A stretch of 64,000 bases of DNA from Cacconaster sp045599325 (lineage in GTDB: Bacteria; Bacteroidota; Bacteroidia; Bacteroidales; UBA932). The translations under genes were made by a program, and so were the position numbers. Positions 1 to 7,769 of this stretch are shown here, piece by piece. The notes under the pieces were generated by a model. It searched no databases. It had not been told where the DNA came from and was given only the letters and a program-made list of their open reading frames with translations. The stretch covers positions 1 through 64,000 of the forward strand of contig JAZRVT010000003.1 in the NCBI GenBank assembly GCA_045599325.1. Reading direction: 5' to 3'. The first letter of the stretch is position 1, and each line of letters starts with the position of its first letter.

Positions 1-942
1 GTGGCCACAGAGGCCAACCTCAACAACCATATAGGCGCTCCTCTGACACTCTTCCGCATTAACGACAGAACCCAGATAGCAGTTGTGGAGATGGGAGCCA
101 GCGCGCCGGGCGAAATCGCTGAACTGGTGGGCATCGTAGGCCCGACCTGCGGTCTGATCACCAGCGTGGGCAAGGCGCATCTCCAGGGATTCGGCTCGTT
201 CGAGGGTGTCAAGAAGGCGAAAGGTGAACTCTATGACATCCTGCGCCAGAGGGGCGGCACAGTCTTCTATAATGCCGGCAATCCTCATCTCTGTGAGATG
301 GTGGCTTCCCGCAAGGGTTTGGTGACAAGGCGTTACGGCGTGGCAGAGCAGGGAGTGGCAATCCTTCCGGTGACGGCAAAGGAACCATATCTCCGTATCC
401 AGTATAAGGATACCGTTATTTCTACGAAACTTGTGGGCGGCTACAATGCCGACAACGTGATGGCAGCCCTTGCTGTCGGAGAATACTTCGAGGTCCCGTT
501 CGAGAAGGCTGCCGCAGCCATCAGTGCCTACACACCTTCAAACAACCGTTCGCAGCTGGTCAGGACTTCTGCCAACACCGTCATCATCGACGCGTACAAC
601 GCCAACCCGTCCAGCATGGAGGCTTCACTCGGCAACTTCAAGGCCACTGAGTTCGAAGGCAAGACACTGATCCTTGGGGATATGCTCGAACTTGGCGCTG
701 ATTCCCAGCAGGAGCACTGCCGTGTGCTTGAGAAGGCACTTGAGATCACGGATTCGGTATTCCTTGTGGGCGGCGAGTTCCGCAAGGCGGCCGAGGCCCT
801 CGGCGTGACCGGCAAGGCCGCCGTATTCGCCAGTTCGGCTGACCTGGTCGAGTACCTGAAGGAAAATCCTCTGTCAGACCGCACCGTCCTGCTCAAGGGG
901 TCCAACGGAACCAGGCTCCAGGGTGTCGTCAAGGCGCTGTAG
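1..942 (+). CDS. murF: UDP-N-acetylmuramoyl-tripeptide--D-alanyl-D-alanine ligase, 3' part
   Basis: MurF adds D-Ala-D-Ala to the UDP-MurNAc-tripeptide, the last cytoplasmic step of the peptidoglycan precursor pathway. The 313 visible residues cover the Mur ligase central domain (the NLNNHIG.PLTL and VVEMGAS motifs near the visible start) and the C-terminal domain (IIDAYNANPSSMEASL, ILGDMLELG, LLKGSNG). The reading frame is open at base 1, so the N-terminal substrate domain and P-loop, roughly 110 residues by family length, lie upstream of the window. The GTG at base 1 is an internal Val codon, not a start. The gene ends at TAG 940-942, convergent with rimM. Confidence 0.95.
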   Translation: MATEANLNNHIGAPLTLFRINDRTQIAVVEMGASAPGEIAELVGIVGPTCGLITSVGKAHLQGFGSFEGVKKAKGELYDILRQRGGTVFYNAGNPHLCEMVASRKGLVTRRYGVAEQGVAILPVTAKEPYLRIQYKDTVISTKLVGGYNADNVMAALAVGEYFEVPFEKAAAAISAYTPSNNRSQLVRTSANTVIIDAYNANPSSMEASLGNFKATEFEGKTLILGDMLELGADSQQEHCRVLEKALEITDSVFLVGGEFRKAAEALGVTGKAAVFASSADLVEYLKENPLSDRTVLLKGSNGTRLQGVVKAL

Positions 943-979
943 CCCAGTCTGTGCGCTGGCCTCAGGAGCAGAGGGAAGG

Positions 980-1447
980 TCAGGCTTCAAGCAGGCCGTC
1001 AGGAATAATAAGTGTGATTTTGTCTTTTCGGACCTTCTTGATGAGGTCCTCGTGGACAGGGAGCATCACCTCCCTGCCGTGCCAGTCCACGCTGATGCAG
1101 ATATTGCCCGAATAGTCATACATCTCAGTGATTGGGCCGACCACGGCGCCTGAGGCGGCGTCTATGACTGTCATTCCGACAAGAGAGCCGTCCTCCTCTT
1201 CCTCATCCCCCTCAAGCCGGATTACCCGTCCGACCAGTTCCTCCGCCCCCTCGAGAGTGTCAACATCCTCGAACTTGACGATTACGCGGCTGCTGCCCTT
1301 GCGCTCGGCAGTTTCAATAAAGAAAGGAACCGGCAGTCCGTCGAATTCGATGAACACCGGTTCCTTAAGGTTCAGATCCTGCGGGTCTTCCTGGCCCAGG
1401 CTGATTGCAACCTGACCTTCAGCTCCCCAGGATTTCAATACCTTCAT
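980..1447 (-). CDS. rimM: Ribosome maturation factor RimM
   Basis: RimM is a 30S assembly factor that binds S19 and helps mature the 16S 3' domain. The 155 residues show the usual plan. An N-terminal beta-barrel comes first (WGAEGQVAI, in place of the common HGIKGEV, then the VFIE and LEGAEELVGR segments), followed by a PRC-barrel domain (IDAASGAVVGPI, GREVMLPVHEDLIKKV). The start lies 7 bases after the rpsP stop, so the two are one operon, the usual rpsP-rimM pairing. The N-terminus is a few residues shorter than typical because the usual GKI/GRI lead-in before the glycine loop is compressed. An acidic run (EGDEEEEDG) sits in the linker. Confidence 0.93.
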   Translation of the reverse strand: MKVLKSWGAEGQVAISLGQEDPQDLNLKEPVFIEFDGLPVPFFIETAERKGSSRVIVKFEDVDTLEGAEELVGRVIRLEGDEEEEDGSLVGMTVIDAASGAVVGPITEMYDYSGNICISVDWHGREVMLPVHEDLIKKVRKDKITLIIPDGLLEA

Positions 1448-1454
1448 CCGAAAA

Positions 1455-2021
1455 CTAAGCCTCCGGATTCTCAGCAGGTGCCTCTGCGCCCTCTGCCTCA
1501 GCAGCAGCTGCGGCAGCCTCTTCAGCGGCCTTTCTTGCAGCTTCCTCAGCAGCGGCAGCCTCTTCGGCCTTCCTCTTGGCGATAGCCTCGGCGCGCTCTT
1601 CGTTTACCTTGGCCTCAGCCTTGACAGCAGCCTTTGCAGCTTCTGCAGCAGCATTGCTGATTGATTGTTTCTTGGATGCGACCTTAGAATCTTTCTCGGC
1701 CTTCCATGCAGCCCATTTCTGGTCTGCGACTTCCTGAGAGAAAGCGCCCTTTGCTACACCACCCTGAAGATGCTTCTTGAGGAGGACACCTTCGTAAGAG
1801 AGGATGCGGCGGGCAGTGGTTGTAGGCTGTGCGCCCTTGTTGAGCCACTCGAGTGCTTTTTCACCGTCGAGGACGATGGTTGCAGGGTTAGTGTTTGGAT
1901 TGTAGATTCCGAGTTCTTCAATCAGACGACCATCGCGTGGAGAGCGTGAGTCGCAAGCTACGATGCTGAAGAATGCGTAATTTTTCTTGCCGTGACGGGC
2001 AAGGCGGATTTTAACAGCCAT
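1455..2021 (-). CDS. rpsP: 30S ribosomal protein S16 with long C-terminal extension
   Basis: S16 is a primary assembly protein of the 30S 5' domain. Residues 1 to about 85 are the conserved core (MAVKIRLARHGKKNYAFF, the RDGR turn, and the GAQPTTTARRIL region). About 100 further residues form a charged Ala/Lys/Glu-rich helix. Many Bacteroidota S16 proteins carry an extension, but this one more than doubles the core and ends in a nearly pure Ala/Glu segment. It is first in an operon with rimM. A good promoter lies at 2089-2117, giving a leader of about 65 bases without an obvious hairpin. Confidence 0.96.
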   Translation of the reverse strand: MAVKIRLARHGKKNYAFFSIVACDSRSPRDGRLIEELGIYNPNTNPATIVLDGEKALEWLNKGAQPTTTARRILSYEGVLLKKHLQGGVAKGAFSQEVADQKWAAWKAEKDSKVASKKQSISNAAAEAAKAAVKAEAKVNEERAEAIAKRKAEEAAAAEEAARKAAEEAAAAAAEAEGAEAPAENPEA

Positions 2022-2088
2022 TTGTGTGCTTTAAGTTAATGATTAATACAATAATAGTAACTTCCTTATCATCTCGTGAAAAGGCTCG

Positions 2089-2117
2089 CAAATATACGAA
2101 TTATTTCGGAAACGCAA
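2089..2117 (-). promoter_or_regulatory. Bacteroidota-type promoter of rpsP-rimM
   Basis: On the minus strand a TTG (-33 element, 2115-2117) is followed after 18 bases by TATATTTG (-7 element, 2089-2096). This fits the known Bacteroidota primary sigma consensus TTG-N19ish-TAnnTTTG. It lies about 70 bases upstream of the rpsP start. The assignment rests on sequence match and position only. Confidence 0.7.
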
Positions 2118-2206
2118 GAAGTCCGCGAAAAAATGCCTATCTTTACTATCTGTAGTGGCACACTGCATTGTTCACCATTTTCGGCGAGCTGCCACAGTTA
2201 CAGGTT

Positions 2207-4102
2207 ATGGGGCGAAGAAACAGAAGAGGCTGGATTCAGAAGCTTGATTCCATCCTGTCAGGAGGAATTCTCAAGCAGTTCCTCTTCCTTTTGATTATCA
2301 GCATCTTCCTGCTGATTGTAATCTCTTTTTCATATGCATTCTTCGGCGGACAGGTGCCGGGCATTGCGGCTCCGGGCTTCTGGGACAGGTGGCACTTTGC
2401 AGCCAACAAGTTCCTGAACTTCACATACTATCCCGGAGGCACCGCATTTCAGGTCATTATCGGTGTCATATGTTTTCTGGGAAAGGTCCTCACCGGCACC
2501 CTGCTCATCGCTACCATTACAAACGCTTTTCAGCGGAGGATGGACAGAGTGGACAAAGGTCTGGCTGTCTACAGGAGCATCAAGGACCATGCGGTCGTCA
2601 TTGGCTACGGGCCTCTGACCCTCCCGGTGATACGGTCGGAACTCACCCGCCACTCTGACAGATGGATAATACTCCTGACCGACCAGAATGTCCCTGCTGT
2701 CAGGGCGGAGCTGAAGTCTCAGCTTGACGATGACCTGGAGGACAATGTAGTCATCTACGCGGGCAGCATGAACTCCGCGGAGCATATCGCAAAACTCAAT
2801 ATCCCGGAGGCAAATGTGGTCTACATCCTCGGTGAAGGCTATGAGGCAGGCCGCGACTCCAAGAATCTGGAGTGCGCCAGGCTGATCAAGGGTGCGAGGG
2901 GTCTCGACAGGGATGCTGTCCTTCCTGTCCATATCCAGCTGGACAAGCCGTCAGCTTATTCTACCATAAAGAGACTCTCCATACCAAGAAACTGGTATGC
3001 CGAGGGAGAGAAGGTGATAACATATCTCCGGCCGTTCAACTTCTTCGAGAACTGGGCAAGACTGCTCTGGGGCCGCTACGCCAGGCTGAATCCTGACGGC
3101 AGCAGGGTTTACGACAGCCTTGACTTCGTGCCGCTTGTCCCGGGCAGCAGCCAGTATGTCCATCTCGTGATAGTGGGGTTCGACAATATGGGCGTGGCGC
3201 TTCTGCTCGAGGCCCTGCGCATATGCCATTATCCTAACGGAGTGAAGACAAGGATAACTGTCGTTGACAGGCGGATGAGTGAACTTCTGCCGCGTTTCCA
3301 GGCACAGTACTCTCAGATTTCCAATATCGAGGACATCGAGATAGAGTATGTGGACTCAGCCATAGAGGATGCTGCCATCAGGAACCGCATCGCGTCCTGG
3401 GCGCTTGACCCTGACCAGCTGCTGACCGTTGCAGTCTGTCTGTTCGACCCGGATGAAAGCATAGCTGCCTCCCTCAGCTTTCCTGAAGAGGTATACTACC
3501 TTATGGACGGCAACGGGAAGATCTGCAGGAACGGCCGTGTCAGGATACTTGTCCGTCAGGAGGCTCAGGACGGCGTGGGCGGAGTGCTCGCCCAGGGCAA
3601 TGAGAAGTACGCGAACGTCCGCATCTTCGGTGTGACGGACGACGGAGTCAGCAGGGATCTGCTCCGCGACGATATGGCCGTGTGGGCCAACGCCGTATAC
3701 AAGGATATAGACCTTAACCTTATTCTTAAGGGCGCAGCCGAAGGAAACGCTGAGGAGGAGAAGGCCCTAAGGGAGTGGTATTCCCTTTCGGAGGAGATGA
3801 GGTTCGCCAACCGCTATCAGGTCGAGATGTTCGATACGTTCGAGAAATACGACAGGATGAACGTCCCGAGGGGCGTGCTTCACCGTATGGAGCACCTGCG
3901 CTGGTGCGCCGACCGCTATATCGTGGGTTACCGCTTCTGCCCGGGCGCCTCGTCCCCGGACAAGGAGACCTACAAGGTCCACGGCGACCTTGTGAGATTT
4001 GACTCACTGACAGAGTCTGACCGCGACAAGGACGCCGAGGTGATCTACAACAGGCAGGCCATCGAGATACTTTATGCACAGAAGAAACAGGAAAATGAGT
4101 GA
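2207..4102 (+). CDS. Two-helix RCK (TrkA-N) ion channel with C-terminal RyR domain
   Basis: Predicted inner-membrane cation channel. Using the ATG at 2207 (631 aa), a TM helix lies at about residues 25-46, a short pore-like loop with FTYYPGG follows, and a second TM helix is at about 81-108, as in CASTOR/RCK-type channels. Two cytoplasmic Rossmann/RCK-like domains follow, at about 128-310 (VVIGYGPLTLPVI) and about 319-500 (LVIVGFDNMGVAL). Residues from about 555 to 615 match the ryanodine-receptor domain family: MEHLRW..D.YIVGYRF, then HGDLVRFDSL and DRDKDAE. No TVGYG potassium filter is seen, so ion selectivity is unknown. A TTG at 2168 would add 13 residues; I prefer the ATG. The gene overlaps the next by 8 bases and heads a four-gene operon. 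The RCK and RyR calls are by eye; gating by a nucleotide is inference. Confidence 0.82.
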   Translation: MGRRNRRGWIQKLDSILSGGILKQFLFLLIISIFLLIVISFSYAFFGGQVPGIAAPGFWDRWHFAANKFLNFTYYPGGTAFQVIIGVICFLGKVLTGTLLIATITNAFQRRMDRVDKGLAVYRSIKDHAVVIGYGPLTLPVIRSELTRHSDRWIILLTDQNVPAVRAELKSQLDDDLEDNVVIYAGSMNSAEHIAKLNIPEANVVYILGEGYEAGRDSKNLECARLIKGARGLDRDAVLPVHIQLDKPSAYSTIKRLSIPRNWYAEGEKVITYLRPFNFFENWARLLWGRYARLNPDGSRVYDSLDFVPLVPGSSQYVHLVIVGFDNMGVALLLEALRICHYPNGVKTRITVVDRRMSELLPRFQAQYSQISNIEDIEIEYVDSAIEDAAIRNRIASWALDPDQLLTVAVCLFDPDESIAASLSFPEEVYYLMDGNGKICRNGRVRILVRQEAQDGVGGVLAQGNEKYANVRIFGVTDDGVSRDLLRDDMAVWANAVYKDIDLNLILKGAAEGNAEEEKALREWYSLSEEMRFANRYQVEMFDTFEKYDRMNVPRGVLHRMEHLRWCADRYIVGYRFCPGASSPDKETYKVHGDLVRFDSLTESDRDKDAEVIYNRQAIEILYAQKKQENE

Positions 4103-4391
4103 GAATACTGAATATAAGCCGTCGCCGGTCGACACATCTGACGTGAACCTGCCGGATGAACTTCTGGAACTTTCGGAACGCCTTTCTGAAAATGTCCACG
4201 AGAACTGGGCCGCAGCCAGGATGGCGGACGGATGGACCTTCGGCCCAGAAATCGATGAGGCCGCCAGGAGGACTCCCAATATGGTCCCTTATTCTGAGCT
4301 CTCCGAATATGAGAAGGACTATGACCGCAGATCCTCGATGGAGACTTTGAAACTGATAATGAAACTTGGATTTAAAATAGAGAAGCAATAA
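4095..4391 (+). CDS. Stand-alone RyR-domain protein
   Basis: A 98-residue cytoplasmic protein that is almost wholly one RyR domain, the repeat named from animal ryanodine receptors. After a short polar N-terminus, residues about 24-93 show the family pattern: E.L.E.LSENVHENWA, R...GWTFGP, P.MVPYSELSEYEKDYDRR, then METLKLIMKLGFKI. No membrane segment or enzymatic motif is visible. The ATG at 4095 overlaps the channel stop (TGA 4100-4102) by 8 bases and has an AGGAAA ribosome site. An in-frame ATG at 4074 lies deeper in the channel gene and is less likely. The stop overlaps the TIR start by one base (TAATG). It may be a ligand sensor or an adaptor between channel and TIR protein; this is inferred from gene order. 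Confidence 0.85.
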   Translation: MSENTEYKPSPVDTSDVNLPDELLELSERLSENVHENWAAARMADGWTFGPEIDEAARRTPNMVPYSELSEYEKDYDRRSSMETLKLIMKLGFKIEKQ

Positions 4392-5335
4392 TGGGATATA
4401 CAGTATTCATCAGTCATTCGACAAAGGATGAAAAGGCGGTTGCCGCGATAAGACAGTATCTTGAGGGCTGCGGCTATTCCTGCTTCGTGTCCGGCAGGGA
4501 TCTCAGGCACAACGATGTATGGCAGGCGCAGCTTGTCAACGCGATGGACAGCAGCAGAATGCTTCTCTATGTCCATTCCGGGTCCTCCAATGCCTCTGCA
4601 GAGGTATGCAGGGAGATCAACTATTTTTCAGACAAGTGCCACAGGCCTGTCCTCGTCTACAGACTCTCCGACGAGGCGTACAACAGCGACAGGGCTTACT
4701 ATCTCCAGAGCATCAACTACATTGATTCCCTAGACAGGGTTGAAAGCGGCCTTGAGCAGCTTGCGGCCAATGTAAAGAACACACTGGAGGGGAAGCCGGC
4801 AGTGACATACCGCCAGAAGATAAGCGGCATCAGGAAGTCGCTTGTCCCGATACTGCTGCCGGTTGCAGTCGTGCTGGTGCTCGCCGCTGCCGGGTTGGGT
4901 ATATACCGCGGCATACACAATAAGCAGCAGGCACGTGCGGAGGCCTGCATTGCGGAGAGCGAGGCTCTCCTGACCCGTGCCAGCGCCTGCCTTGCAGACG
5001 ACGACTCTCTGGCCTTCGGCCTGGACCTGATTGAGAAGGCGCGGAGTGTTATGGCTGAATGCGATGAACTCAGGACTGTCGGCGGAGTCGAAACCCCGGA
5101 CTTCGACCAGCTTAAGGAGGACTACATCGCCTCTCTGACTGAACTGCGCCAGAGCAGGATCAACACTGTGAAAGGTCTCTATGAACCGCTGAAATACACA
5201 TCGAAGGAGAATATGGAACCGTTCGTCAGTTCCATCGTTTCCAGCATTGAAGGAATACACAGACTTGATTCTCTGCTAGCTCTCCCGGCAGATGAAGAAA
5301 TTGAGAAGATTAACCTAAAACTACTTGAAAGATAA
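4391..5335 (+). CDS. Membrane-anchored TIR-domain protein
   Basis: TIR domains of bacteria are often NAD-cleaving enzymes or signal producers. Residues 1 to about 118 form a TIR fold: YTVFISHSTKDE at strand A, SGRDLRHND at the BB-loop region, SGSSNASAEVCREI and YIDSLD near the end. Glu75 in EVCREI sits where TIR NADases carry their catalytic Glu. A basic stretch precedes one TM helix at about 151-173 (LVPILLPVAVVLVLAAAGLG). The remaining 140 residues are helical and charged and probably extracytoplasmic. The 314-aa protein is translationally coupled on both sides, by a one-base overlap with the RyR gene and another with the PEGA gene. The TIR call is secure; enzyme activity and topology are inference. 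Confidence 0.88.
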   Translation: MGYTVFISHSTKDEKAVAAIRQYLEGCGYSCFVSGRDLRHNDVWQAQLVNAMDSSRMLLYVHSGSSNASAEVCREINYFSDKCHRPVLVYRLSDEAYNSDRAYYLQSINYIDSLDRVESGLEQLAANVKNTLEGKPAVTYRQKISGIRKSLVPILLPVAVVLVLAAAGLGIYRGIHNKQQARAEACIAESEALLTRASACLADDDSLAFGLDLIEKARSVMAECDELRTVGGVETPDFDQLKEDYIASLTELRQSRINTVKGLYEPLKYTSKENMEPFVSSIVSSIEGIHRLDSLLALPADEEIEKINLKLLER

Positions 5336-7761
5336 TGAAAAAACTTGTTTTGCTTCTGGCCCTGTCTCTGGCATGCACATTCTCTTTTGCCCAGAGCGCC
5401 GGTGAGAAGGAATCGTTTGAGACGATGAAGAATGCAGCGGCAGTCCATATCCAGAACGGAGATTATGCGGCTGCCCAGGCACAGTATGATGCCATCTTCA
5501 AGCTTTATGGCAAATATCAGGATTTCGTAAGTCAGGTCCGTCCCGACTATGAGTACTGCATCAGGGAACTTGACAAGCAGGCAAATGCGAAGAAGGAGAG
5601 CGAAAGACTTCTTTTCTCAGAACCGTTCGTGAACTTCCCCTGCACCTCAGACACCCATACTGTAACAGTGGCGGCCGGTAAGGGAGGCCAGGGAAAGTGG
5701 CAGATTGAGTCCTGCCCTTCCTGGTGCTCTCCTGTGAAGGAAGGCAACCAGCTGATGCTTGCTGTTTCTGCGAATCCTGAACCGAAATTGAGGACAGGTG
5801 AAGCTGTAATAAGTATGAGTGCAGGCAGCAAGACCATCAAAAGGACGCTTCCTGTGCTTCAGGTTGCCCGACCTCTGGAAAGCAGGAGCATACGTGTCAT
5901 CACAAATCCTGAAGGGGCTCAGGTGACCGTAGGCGCAGATCCGACTATACGAATCTCCCCGTTCACTCTTACAGTCAATGAGGGTGAAGTTCCGATTCAT
6001 ATAATGAAACGTGATTTTACAACGTGTGATACTTATGTGGTCGTGAGCGCGGAGGATGATCCGAAACTCGTCAAAGAGTATACTTTCAATCTGGTGCCGA
6101 GATTCAGTATGGTTAACTTCTCTCTCAAATCAAGGGTCGGCAAACTGGATGACAAAAACCCGCGGCTGTACATAGACGACAGACCGGTGAGTCTGGATGC
6201 TTATTATGGCCGCAGCAGTGTAAGGACATTCTCCACCAACGACAACATCAGAGTGTTTGAGTTCTATCAGGACTGGAACAAGAACTACCTCCTTCCTCTC
6301 GAACCGGGCACATATACTTTCACAGTCAAGGCGGACAATTTTGAGGACTACACCACGAGCCTGACTCTTTCTGAGGGACAGACAGCATCCCTTGACATTC
6401 AGATGGAGGCGAAGCAGGGCGTCGTAAGGCTGATCAACGGCAGGAATGCCAACGGTGCAGTCATAAAGGACGGATCGACCCCTATAGGTGTCATCAGCGA
6501 CCTTACCGAACTGTATCTCACGGCCGATGACCACAAGATCTACGTGGAGAAGGAGAACTATGTGTCAGAGAAAGAGTTCTATCAGATACAGGTTACAACT
6601 GAGCCCCAGAACATTGAAATCAATATGGACCCTCTGATCTACGTTGATTTCCTTTCTGAACCGAACGGTTCGGAGGTATATGTTAATGGTGAGTTCGTTG
6701 GACTGACTCCTGTAATGGGCAAAGCGGTAAGACTTGGAGAGAGCGTGATTACTATAGATCACGCCGGCTATTATCCTGCTACAATAGCCAGGAATTTCTC
6801 TGAGCTCGGCGGAAAAGAGCAGGTCAATGTGCATATGAGCCCTATTCACCGACTGGCCATACGCTCTGATGCTCACAGAGGTTTACTGTGCCCAGGGTCA
6901 GGATTCAGCATCTATATGGCACGGGAGGATTCTGGCGACGGCGCTTTAGTCTCGATCCCCGGAACAGGGGCCGATATTTTTACGGATTCTGTTGTGGATA
7001 TCCCATACGGCAAATATGAATATGAACTCAGGAGGTTCAGCCGCGGCCCTGTGCCCGGCTATAAGGATGGTCTTCAGATGCGTGGCGATGCCAAGAGGAA
7101 AGACCTCGCATACAGGGGAGTATTTGATTTTCACGAGGGTGGAAGCAGTGAGATAAGTGTTCTCTCGTATTCGGAAAGCGGCAATCTTGCCATTCTGGGT
7201 GGTAACTATTATCTGGCAGCGTCTCCTCTCGATTTCTCGAATTCGATTCCCGGTACTTTGACGCCGTTCGGGGATGCCAGCCTGATGAGGTTTTATATCT
7301 GGCCTGGCTTCTCCACCTGCTTCGCCAAGGCATCGTTCTATAAATCAGCGTTAGCGGACGTATCCTCCAAGTATCTGATGAGTGGGACCTGTCTTTTCCT
7401 CAACGGTGAGCAGAGGCTCGGCGGAGCAGTCTGGAAGATGATTGATGCAAGTTTCCTCTTCTCCTATTCATATCTGCCTCATTTCGACGTCTCCAATCTT
7501 GAATTGAAACTGAACTATCTTGATGGATACGATATTTTCTTCGGTGTTGAAGTTGCATCACGCATCCCTGCCCTGAATGTCAATTTGAGGATGGGATACA
7601 AGGCTGCAAGTGGCAACCTCAACCTGTGTGAGACAGTCGGTATGAGCAAGAATTACAAAGCCATTCCTTTCAAGAACAGCGGATTCCAGGTATCACTTGG
7701 CTTCACCCTCGGAGGATATGACTGCAAGGGCGCCAATATCCTGAGGCTCTGGTATCTGTAG
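5335..7761 (+). CDS. Secreted PEGA-domain envelope protein with BACON-like module
   Basis: 808 residues beginning with a Sec signal peptide (MKKLVLLLALSLACTFSFAQ). A TPR-like helical pair follows at about 28-65. An Ig-like module at about 97-177 has the BACON look (KWQIESCPSWCSPV, then a regular NP..R.GE.V pattern). PEGA-type beta modules are clearest at about 186-230 (VITNPEGAQVTVG) and about 437-485 (FLSEPNGSEVYVNGEFVGLTP), with weaker copies between. The last 190 residues alternate polar and hydrophobic residues and end LRLWYL, suggesting a beta-rich or outer-membrane-associated end. Its ATG overlaps the TIR stop by one base. PEGA and BACON modules are known as surface-binding folds; the ligand here is unknown. 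The gene is convergent with purB, 8 bases apart. Confidence 0.8.
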   Translation: MKKLVLLLALSLACTFSFAQSAGEKESFETMKNAAAVHIQNGDYAAAQAQYDAIFKLYGKYQDFVSQVRPDYEYCIRELDKQANAKKESERLLFSEPFVNFPCTSDTHTVTVAAGKGGQGKWQIESCPSWCSPVKEGNQLMLAVSANPEPKLRTGEAVISMSAGSKTIKRTLPVLQVARPLESRSIRVITNPEGAQVTVGADPTIRISPFTLTVNEGEVPIHIMKRDFTTCDTYVVVSAEDDPKLVKEYTFNLVPRFSMVNFSLKSRVGKLDDKNPRLYIDDRPVSLDAYYGRSSVRTFSTNDNIRVFEFYQDWNKNYLLPLEPGTYTFTVKADNFEDYTTSLTLSEGQTASLDIQMEAKQGVVRLINGRNANGAVIKDGSTPIGVISDLTELYLTADDHKIYVEKENYVSEKEFYQIQVTTEPQNIEINMDPLIYVDFLSEPNGSEVYVNGEFVGLTPVMGKAVRLGESVITIDHAGYYPATIARNFSELGGKEQVNVHMSPIHRLAIRSDAHRGLLCPGSGFSIYMAREDSGDGALVSIPGTGADIFTDSVVDIPYGKYEYELRRFSRGPVPGYKDGLQMRGDAKRKDLAYRGVFDFHEGGSSEISVLSYSESGNLAILGGNYYLAASPLDFSNSIPGTLTPFGDASLMRFYIWPGFSTCFAKASFYKSALADVSSKYLMSGTCLFLNGEQRLGGAVWKMIDASFLFSYSYLPHFDVSNLELKLNYLDGYDIFFGVEVASRIPALNVNLRMGYKAASGNLNLCETVGMSKNYKAIPFKNSGFQVSLGFTLGGYDCKGANILRLWYL

Positions 7762-7769
7762 TGTAGGAA

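Noticed and set aside
1..3. GTG at the first base as start of murF
   Set aside because: The conserved sequence continues in mid-domain and the family needs about 110 more N-terminal residues; the codon is internal.
2022..7761. Idea that the RyR/TIR operon lies on a mobile defence island
   Set aside because: Flanks are rpsP and purB/infB; no integrase, transposase, tRNA insertion site or direct repeats are seen, and base composition does not shift by eye.
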